A stretch of 35,337 nt of DNA from Parcubacteria group bacterium (lineage in GTDB: Bacteria > Patescibacteriota > JACQLU01), in contig JACQLU010000066.1 of the NCBI GenBank assembly GCA_016203935.1, positions 1 through 35,337 of the forward strand. Direction: 5' to 3'. Position numbers and translations under genes: made by a program. Below the pieces are notes generated by a model, which searched no databases, had not been told where the DNA came from, and saw only the letters and a program-made list of their open reading frames with translations. Below, one piece after another: positions 29,002 through 35,337 of this stretch; position 1 is the stretch's first letter; each line of letters opens with the position of its first letter.

Positions 29002-29076
29002 ACCTCCAATATACTATACTAAGAATACGATTCGCCTTACGCGACGACTCACCTACTCTAAACTACCTTAACCTCT

Positions 29077-29550
29077 ATGTCCACCGAAACCGAACCAAAA
29101 CTGCGTTCTTCACTCTTTGCGAGGCTTACCGGCAGTAAAGCCAGCGCTCAGCTTCCCCTCGAAACAGACGAGGAAGGAGAACGAGAGCCCACCATGGCTC
29201 AGGAATCCCAGCCCTTTGAAGGACAACTCACCATCGACATGCACGAGACCACCGACGCGCTCGTCGTGAAATCAACCATCGCCGGGGTTCAGCCGGAGGA
29301 TCTCGATATTACCGTCACCGGCGATCAACTGACCATTCGCGGCGAGCGGCGCGACGACGATCCCGAAACCAGAGCCCGTACCTTTGCTCAAGAATGTTAC
29401 TGGGGATTCTTCTCGCGCACGGTCACCTTGCCAATACCGGTCGACCCTGATGCCATCGAAGCCGAGTTGCGTGACGGTGTCCTTATTGTTACACTGGCGA
29501 AGTCCCCTGCGACACGCACCAAACTGATTCGAGTCAAACGGCAGGCCTAG
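29077..29550 (+). CDS. Hsp20/alpha-crystallin family small heat shock protein
   Basis: LTIDMHETTDALVVKSTIAGVQPEDLDITVTGDQLTIRGERRDD...FFSRTVTLPIPVDPDAIEAELRDGVLIVTLAK. Confidence 0.93.
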   Translation: MSTETEPKLRSSLFARLTGSKASAQLPLETDEEGEREPTMAQESQPFEGQLTIDMHETTDALVVKSTIAGVQPEDLDITVTGDQLTIRGERRDDDPETRARTFAQECYWGFFSRTVTLPIPVDPDAIEAELRDGVLIVTLAKSPATRTKLIRVKRQA

Positions 29551-29628
29551 CCAAGAAAAGCCCGCCACCCTCTGGGTAGGGAAGTCGAGCCGCCCTTTTC
29601 GCAAGGAGCGGGATTTCTTTTGTAGAAT

Positions 29629-29892
29629 ATGGCACTTGCTACCAAGGAACCTACTATCACTACATCGACCCCTTCGCTTTCAGCTACGATCAGGCGCTTT
29701 GAGGCGAACGTAGCTATCATCGAGACCGAAACCCATGAGACACTTCGTTGGCCGCGCGAGTTCCTCCCCCAAGATGCCGCCATAGGGAGCGAGCTACGCC
29801 TCTCGTTTTCCACTCCGAAAACTGAGAGCGAAGAGCGCGTGCGCATTGCGAAACTTATCCTCAACGTTCTCCTTGGTTCGAGTAATTCATGA
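29629..29892 (+). CDS. Hypothetical protein (87 aa)
   Basis: ORF whose stop overlaps the start of the VanW gene (translational-coupling arrangement). Confidence 0.6.
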   Translation: MALATKEPTITTSTPSLSATIRRFEANVAIIETETHETLRWPREFLPQDAAIGSELRLSFSTPKTESEERVRIAKLILNVLLGSSNS

Positions 29893-31709
29893 AGTTCATC
29901 CTGCCGGCTAATCTCTCTTTACGTGTATCATATTCTCTCCTTGCGGGTACCATCGTGGTACTCATTTTTAGCTTTGGCCTTGTTCTAATTGATCGCGCCT
30001 TTGCCGAACGCGCACTTCCCAAACGGCTCCTCCTGGGAAACCCGGTAGCTACAGACGACCGCACCACATTACAGAACGATCTTGCCGCCTTCGCCCATAC
30101 CTTCGAAACACGTTCGCTCACCATCGAATCGGCCTATGCCTCATGGGAGGTAACGCTTAAAGAACTTGGGGTTACGCTTGATACCGAGGCAACTCGCCGC
30201 ATCATCGCTCCCCATTGGGAGACGTCCTCTCCACTCACACGACTTGCGCTCGCGCTAAAAGCGTTTACCGCTCCTCCCGAGGAAGCACTTCGGCTACGGA
30301 TCGATCCGGGCCGCCTCGCGCGCTTTATAGCCGTGACCGTTCGCCCTTCGCTCCCCTATGCCCAAGACGCGCACTTCACACTTGGGACCCAGGGCAACCT
30401 CTCAATTGAATCGGAGCGAACCGGGGTTACAGTCGATCTTATGTGGTTTTCGGGGATTCTCTCTGACGCCACAGTCACCTCCCAAAACAACGTATCACTC
30501 ACCCTCGTGCGTCTCGCCCCCCTCCTTACTTCCGCCGTCCTTGCCGAGGTGAAACCAGAGGTAGAAACCCTCATTCAAAAGCCGCTTTCAGTAACTATGG
30601 GGAAGATACGCGCGACTATATCTTCCCCCGAGCTTCTTAGTTGGACTCAAGTTACGCCACCGCGCGCAACCAACCTACCCGCTACCCTCTCATCCCTCAC
30701 AGCCTACGATAGCGCGGTCGGCGCGGATGATACTCTCAAGGATGCCGCCCGCCTTACGATAGCGAGCGCAGCACTCGCCCGTTCGCTTACCCGGCTTGAG
30801 GTGCGCATTCCTGATCGCGCCCGTAACCCGCGGGTAGGATTAAAAGACGGAAAACCTTTCATCATTGAACCCGGCAAAGAGGGTATCGGCATTGACCACG
30901 CCAAAGCGATTCCCCTCATTACCGACGCTTTCTTTACTAAGACCAATCCCGTGGCCCTGCCGCTTACTACGGTGACCCCCGAGATTACCGAAACGACGAT
31001 CGCTACCCTTCCTAAACTCTCCCTCCTCGCCACCGGTGAAACGAATTTCCACGGTTCACCGACGAATCGCCGCCACAACATCCGTGTCGGCACCGCCACA
31101 CTGCACGGGGTTCTCATTCGTCCGGGAGAGACCTTCTCGTTTCTTTCCGAACTCGGGGAGGTAAGCGCGAGGACTGGATATCTCCCTGAACTGGTGATCA
31201 CCAAAGGGACCCTTGTGCCTGAATATGGCGGCGGCCTCTGCCAAGTCTCCTCCACCGCCTTCATCGGCGCCCTCAAAACCGGGCTTCCGATTGTGGAACG
31301 AAAAAATCATAGCCGCATTGTCTCCTATTACCCCACCGGCATGGATGCGACGGTCTATAGTCCTGCCCCTGACCTTAAGTTTGTGAACGATACCGAAAGC
31401 TATCTCTTAATCCAAACGCGCATCGAGGGTGAAAAGGTCCTCTTTGACTTCTACGGCATCCCCGACGGCCGCACCGTAGAGCTTACGAAACCCGTGGTCT
31501 TTGGCTACGTGGCACCCGGTGAACCTATCACCATCGAGACTCCCACACTTCCGGTGGGAACGACAAAACAACAGGAAAAGCCCGTGGTGGGAGCACAGGC
31601 TTCGTTTCAGCGAAAGGTGATGCGTGATGGAGAAATCCTTATCGAAGAGACATTCCACAGTACCTATCGGCCGGTACGGGAAGTTATCCTTGTAGGGACC
31701 GGCATCTAA
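29889..31709 (+). CDS. VanW / YoaR-like surface protein with N-terminal TM
   Basis: VanW core: IRPGETFSFLSELGEVSARTGYLPELVITKGTLVPEYGGGLCQVSSTAFIGALKTGLPIVERKNHSRIVSYYPTGMDATVY. Confidence 0.92.
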   Translation: MKFILPANLSLRVSYSLLAGTIVVLIFSFGLVLIDRAFAERALPKRLLLGNPVATDDRTTLQNDLAAFAHTFETRSLTIESAYASWEVTLKELGVTLDTEATRRIIAPHWETSSPLTRLALALKAFTAPPEEALRLRIDPGRLARFIAVTVRPSLPYAQDAHFTLGTQGNLSIESERTGVTVDLMWFSGILSDATVTSQNNVSLTLVRLAPLLTSAVLAEVKPEVETLIQKPLSVTMGKIRATISSPELLSWTQVTPPRATNLPATLSSLTAYDSAVGADDTLKDAARLTIASAALARSLTRLEVRIPDRARNPRVGLKDGKPFIIEPGKEGIGIDHAKAIPLITDAFFTKTNPVALPLTTVTPEITETTIATLPKLSLLATGETNFHGSPTNRRHNIRVGTATLHGVLIRPGETFSFLSELGEVSARTGYLPELVITKGTLVPEYGGGLCQVSSTAFIGALKTGLPIVERKNHSRIVSYYPTGMDATVYSPAPDLKFVNDTESYLLIQTRIEGEKVLFDFYGIPDGRTVELTKPVVFGYVAPGEPITIETPTLPVGTTKQQEKPVVGAQASFQRKVMRDGEILIEETFHSTYRPVREVILVGTGI

Positions 31710-31739
31710 AACTGGGGAAAAACAGGTTGCACAATTAAA

Positions 31740-31983
31740 ACAGCTCAACTAAGCTGTAGACAAGAGAGATTCTGCTAAGGAGCGTCCAGAGTGTGCACCC
31801 CGGGTCGTCGCTTAAGCGGAATCTCTATCCGGTTGGAAATGTAAGTCGCTTAAGGAGGTAAGCGGCGTTCTTTACCAAACGGTTGCCTACAGGAAAGTTG
31901 AGCTGTACGTATACTTTCCTGATAATTTAATGACGGAAGAGTATAGCACGCCGATGTAGAACTGTCAAGTAAGACAGTTTTTT
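31740..31983 (+). ncRNA. Candidate structured ncRNA or cis-leader upstream of ruvB
   Basis: 11-bp perfect closing stem acagctcaact (31740-31750)/agttgagctgt (31896-31906); helix agagattc (31765-31772)/gaatctct (31819-31826); hairpin gtcgctta-aggagg-taagcggc (31845-31866); terminator at 31960-31983. Confidence 0.7.
31960..31983 (+). terminator. Rho-independent terminator at the end of the candidate ncRNA
   Basis: aactgtc-aagtaa-gacagtt followed by tttt. Confidence 0.85.
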
Positions 31984-32030
31984 GTTACCCCGCGGGAGAT
32001 GCTACACTAAGGTTACTTAGGTTCCCCGCT

Positions 32031-33062
32031 ATGACTACCCAAATGCCCCATGTCACTTCGCCGGTGCGTACGAACGACGAGTTAGGGTTGGAACAGACCC
32101 TGCGTCCAAAGACCTTGGATGAATACGTAGGCCAAACACACGTAAAGAAGAACCTCTCGATCCTCATCGAGGCAGCCAGAAAGCGGCACGAGCCCATTGA
32201 ACACCTTCTCTTCTATGGACCGCCAGGCTTAGGCAAAACCACCCTTGCGGCGATCGTGGCGAAGAGTATCGGTACCAATCTTCGTACCACCTCGGGGCCC
32301 GCGCTGGAACGGGCGGGCGACGTGAGTGCGATTCTTTCTAACCTTAAAGACGGCGACGTGCTGTTTATCGACGAGATCCATCGAATGAACCATGCGGTCG
32401 AGGAGATCCTCTATCCGGCCATGGAAGATTTTGTGATTGATATTATGTTAGGCAAGGGTCCCTCCGCCCGTTCGGTACGCCTCGCCCTTCCTCGTTTTAC
32501 CCTCATTGGCGCCACTACCCGCATTGGCCTGCTCTCGAGTCCTTTACGAGATCGCTTCGGCGCGACCTACCACCTCGGTTTCTACTCCGAAGATGAGATC
32601 GTGACGATCCTTGCTCGTTCGGCGCGGATCCTCTCCATACCGCTTGAGCCCGAAGGGGGAGAACGGATTGCGCAATCGGCGCGCAAGACGCCACGGGTCG
32701 CGAATCGTCTCCTTAAGCGCGTGCGCGATTTTGCCCAAGTGAACGGACACGAACGCATTACCAAAGCGGTCGCCGAGAAGACGCTCGCCATGCTGGCAGT
32801 TGATACCTTGGGTCTCGACGAGACTGACCGCGCGCTTTTAAAAGTCATGATCGAACAATTCCAAGGTGGTCCGGTAGGGGTAAAGGCGCTCTCGGCTGCC
32901 CTCGCCGAAGAGGAGGATACCATCGCCGACGTCTATGAACCCTTCCTTATGCAGATCGGTTTTCTCACGCGCACCCCGCGCGGCCGGATGGTGACTAAGG
33001 AGGCATGCGCGCACGTAAATCTCCCCCTGCCACGATCACTCATCCAGTCCCCGCTCATGTAA
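32031..33062 (+). CDS. ruvB: Holliday junction branch migration helicase RuvB
   Basis: LRPKTLDEYVGQ, FYGPPGLGKTTLAAIVA, LFIDEIHRMNHAVEEILYPAMEDF, LIGATTRIGLLSSPLRDRFG. Confidence 0.97.
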   Translation: MTTQMPHVTSPVRTNDELGLEQTLRPKTLDEYVGQTHVKKNLSILIEAARKRHEPIEHLLFYGPPGLGKTTLAAIVAKSIGTNLRTTSGPALERAGDVSAILSNLKDGDVLFIDEIHRMNHAVEEILYPAMEDFVIDIMLGKGPSARSVRLALPRFTLIGATTRIGLLSSPLRDRFGATYHLGFYSEDEIVTILARSARILSIPLEPEGGERIAQSARKTPRVANRLLKRVRDFAQVNGHERITKAVAEKTLAMLAVDTLGLDETDRALLKVMIEQFQGGPVGVKALSAALAEEEDTIADVYEPFLMQIGFLTRTPRGRMVTKEACAHVNLPLPRSLIQSPLM

Positions 33063-33069
33063 GCCCTTT

Positions 33070-33327
33070 ATGACCGACGTCAAAACGATCGCCCTTCTCA
33101 TCTATGGCATTGCGCTTGCCTTTTTTGCGGTGGGTTCGGCCCTCGCACTCTTTAACCTCTTTCGTTTTTCCCTCTCGGCCCGCCAAGCGCAGATGATTGC
33201 CATAGTCTACGTGGCGCTCTCGCTCCTCTTAGTCCTCGCTTCGTGGGTGATTCTCCTTAACCGATCCTTTGTGGTCGAGTTTCCTTTTGGTAACCTTGGA
33301 TCTATTCCTTTACCTTCTCCTTCGTAA
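33070..33327 (+). CDS. Small membrane protein (85 aa)
   Basis: Two hydrophobic segments; 8 bp after ruvB. Confidence 0.6.
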   Translation: MTDVKTIALLIYGIALAFFAVGSALALFNLFRFSLSARQAQMIAIVYVALSLLLVLASWVILLNRSFVVEFPFGNLGSIPLPSPS

Positions 33328-33330
33328 CCC

Positions 33331-33954
33331 ATGCTTCACCTCTCCTCACTCATCCAAGCACCAGAGGAACAGGTCCTGCTTTTCCTGCGCCGCCACATTA
33401 TTATCCTCTACGTGCGGATCGCGCTCTTTATTATCCTTGGGGGTCTCCCATTCCTTTTCCAATCGCTCCTTGTCGTCACGGGGGGTACGCAGTCGCTTGG
33501 TGGGTTCCTTGATTTTTTTGTGCTCGCCGCGGTTGTCTATGAACTCTTCCTTTGGCTTTTCCTCTTTATCAACTTCGTTGACTACTACCTTGATATCTGG
33601 ATTGTGACCAACCGTAAGATCATTGCGATTGAACAGAGAAGGCTCTTCCATTTTGTCGTCTCGGAACTTGACCTCTCACGCATCCAGGATGTGACGAGCG
33701 AAGTGATCGGAATCTTCCCGGCGCTCTTTAATTATGGCGACGTCCTCATTCAAACCGCCGGGACCGAACCGCGGTTTAAGTTCTCCCAAGTGCCGGATCC
33801 GGCTAAGGTGCGCCGCACCATCCAGGATTTAATCCGTTCGCATTCGTGGGAGCCGCCGAGTGTCCACGCCGCGCACGCGGGCCTTCCTACTGCTCCACCG
33901 GCTACGCCCGCTCCTCCGAGCGCGCCCACCCTTCCCGGCGGACCTACCCCGTAA
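33331..33954 (+). CDS. Bacterial PH-domain membrane protein
   Basis: Two TM helices then YLDIWIVTNRKIIAIEQRRLFHFVVSELDLSRIQDVTSEVIGIFPALFNYGDVLIQTAG. Confidence 0.85.
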   Translation: MLHLSSLIQAPEEQVLLFLRRHIIILYVRIALFIILGGLPFLFQSLLVVTGGTQSLGGFLDFFVLAAVVYELFLWLFLFINFVDYYLDIWIVTNRKIIAIEQRRLFHFVVSELDLSRIQDVTSEVIGIFPALFNYGDVLIQTAGTEPRFKFSQVPDPAKVRRTIQDLIRSHSWEPPSVHAAHAGLPTAPPATPAPPSAPTLPGGPTP

Positions 33955-34012
33955 CTCTTTGCCAAGCTCTCGGTGTTGTGGTACGGTAGCACGTCTCCCT
34001 GTATGTATGATT

Positions 34013-34609
34013 ATGAAATTCTCTAGCGTCATCCTTCTCCTTTTTGTGGGGGCGCTCGCCTTTAGTTCTTCTCAAGCTCATGATCTAGATAGCGAGGTGG
34101 TGGTTTCAGAGGTAGGGTTTAGTGGCGATGGCGAAGGATTTATTGAGCTTTTTGCGCCAGAAGAGAGCGTATCCCTCTCTGATTGGACTTTGGAAATTCA
34201 GGTGGATACCCTCGCTCTCTATCCACTTTCAGAAGATACCGTTCTTAATCCCCAAGGATACTTCACCGTACCGATAGCCAGCCTGCCTCGGGATGGTGGC
34301 GTTATCCGCTTGGTTGCCGACGATGGCGATGTCGTTGCCTCGCTTTCCTATCCTGTACTTACCGGCGGCATCGAATCATATAGTAGACTCCGAAGTGGTG
34401 GAGTATATTTAGAGAGTGCCATCGCCACACCGGGAGTGCCGAATAAGATCGTCTCCCGTGGGGCGCTGACCTCGGGCGATACACTCACCGAAGCCGGCGT
34501 GCCGCTCACTTTCAGCGTGACTGCGAGCGCTACCATGACAGCAGTAGTTGCACTAAAGACTCTGTTGCTTCTCGCGGTGAAAAGGAGTGGAACGGATAAC
34601 TTAACGTAA
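34013..34609 (+). CDS. Secreted lamin-tail-domain-like protein
   Basis: Signal peptide MKFSSVILLLFVGALAFSSSQA; VVVSEVGFSGDGEGFIELFAPEESVSLSDWTLEI...YFTVPIASLPRDGGVIRLVADDGDVVASLSY. Confidence 0.7.
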   Translation: MKFSSVILLLFVGALAFSSSQAHDLDSEVVVSEVGFSGDGEGFIELFAPEESVSLSDWTLEIQVDTLALYPLSEDTVLNPQGYFTVPIASLPRDGGVIRLVADDGDVVASLSYPVLTGGIESYSRLRSGGVYLESAIATPGVPNKIVSRGALTSGDTLTEAGVPLTFSVTASATMTAVVALKTLLLLAVKRSGTDNLT

Positions 34610-34611
34610 AA

Positions 34612-34642
34612 TTCGCGTCTATTCGTGTGGATTTGTGTGTAA
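34612..34642. repeat. Short intergenic repeat fragment related to the 9440-9532 element
   Basis: attcgcgtctattcgtgtggatttgtgtgt; reverse complement acacaaatccacacgaatagacgcgaat resembles 9517-9540 acacaaatctacgcgaagagaat. Confidence 0.55.
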
Positions 34643-34648
34643 CCTTCT

Positions 34649-35251
34649 ATGGAAGAGTCTTCGCCATCATCATTCTCTACTATTCCTTGGAAGCCCGCAG
34701 TCGCGGTAACCGTAGTCGCCCTCTTTCTCTTGGGCGCTATCGCGTGGATGGTGCGTAGTCCCAAAACGGGTGAAGAGGCGAGCCCAAACCCTTCTCCATC
34801 GCTGCTGGTAGGCACGGTGGTTACCAATGAGGAGGATAATACCGGAGAGCAGGGTGGGTCAGATGAGAAGAATCTTGCGCTTACCCACGCGGTGTTGGTA
34901 AAGAATAGTGATGGAAGTGAAACCTTCACCTTTACATTTGCAAAGAATGCGCCAAGCGACGCCGCCCAAGCTCCCCTGCTCGCACCGCCCAAGTATAACG
35001 TCCATCAAGTAAACCAAGAGCTAACCTTAACATTTGAAGGGGTAGAGACGATCGCGGTGGCTGACCTCGATGTGGTGGCGAATGAAAGCTCGCTCATTAC
35101 CAATGTCGCCTCTTCGCTTGCGATCGATGAGGAGAGGCTTACTTGGAAACTTAACCTCGCCAAAAACGTAGGGATACGTATCCACGCGCAGGGTCCCGTG
35201 CTTGAGCTTACCCTACGCGGTGGAAGCACTGAAGTAGAGCGATCGCTCTAA
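34649..35251 (+). CDS. Membrane-anchored hypothetical protein, beta-rich ectodomain
   Basis: TM segment AVAVTVVALFLLGAIAWMV followed by a Thr/Val-rich domain. Confidence 0.7.
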   Translation: MEESSPSSFSTIPWKPAVAVTVVALFLLGAIAWMVRSPKTGEEASPNPSPSLLVGTVVTNEEDNTGEQGGSDEKNLALTHAVLVKNSDGSETFTFTFAKNAPSDAAQAPLLAPPKYNVHQVNQELTLTFEGVETIAVADLDVVANESSLITNVASSLAIDEERLTWKLNLAKNVGIRIHAQGPVLELTLRGGSTEVERSL

Positions 35252-35261
35252 AAATCTTTTT

Positions 35262-35337
35262 GCCGCGATGGCGGAATTGGCATACGCGCAGGGTTTAGGA
35301 CCCTGTGTCCGTAAGGACTTGTGGGTTCGACTCCCAC
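35262..35337 (+). tRNA. tRNA-Leu (anticodon TAG), 3' truncated by window edge
   Basis: gccgcgatggcggaattggcatacgcgcagggtttaggaccctgtgtccgtaaggacttgtgggttcgactcccac: class II tRNA with long variable arm and T-arm. Confidence 0.9.

Noticed and set aside
31740-31983. tmRNA, RNase P RNA, SRP RNA or 6S RNA at the vanW-ruvB gap
   Set aside because: No tRNA-like domain, no RNase P GAGGAAAGUCC/ACAGAA signatures, and a branched rather than single-rod shape; left as unassigned.

Overview
The window looks like a gene-dense fragment of a Candidate Phyla Radiation (Parcubacteria-like) genome. This lineage call is inferred from gene content and start-codon context; no marker tree was run. It carries mostly housekeeping genes: nfo, a Clp-type AAA+ protein, polA, tsaE, pilB/gspE, valS, tsaD, a P5C-dehydrogenase-like ALDH, a PAP2 phosphatase, a polyprenyl synthetase, a Crp/Fnr regulator, glutaredoxin, gdhA, a CDF transporter, hsp20, a VanW/YoaR-like protein, ruvB, tRNA-Glu and a partial tRNA-Leu. 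No CRISPR array, transposase, prophage or defence island is visible. The main unexpected signal is a family of palindromic elements. Elements of about 90-130 bp with imperfect terminal inverted repeats fill several gene junctions (polA/108aa, tsaE/polA, upstream of the DHH-like gene, tsaD/valS), and in some cases encode the end or start of the neighbouring protein. Smaller palindromic modules also sit in frame inside essential genes (valS, tsaD, polA), including an exact 31-bp repeat present twice in the same frame of valS. This resembles Rickettsia palindromic elements. Other notable items are a probable structured ncRNA with its own terminator upstream of ruvB, a Clp protein with a degenerate first ATPase domain, a DHH-family protein that has lost its metal-binding motifs, a CRP-like operator positioned upstream of glutaredoxin, and a tRNA-Glu 5' half interrupted at the anticodon loop by a palindromic element.
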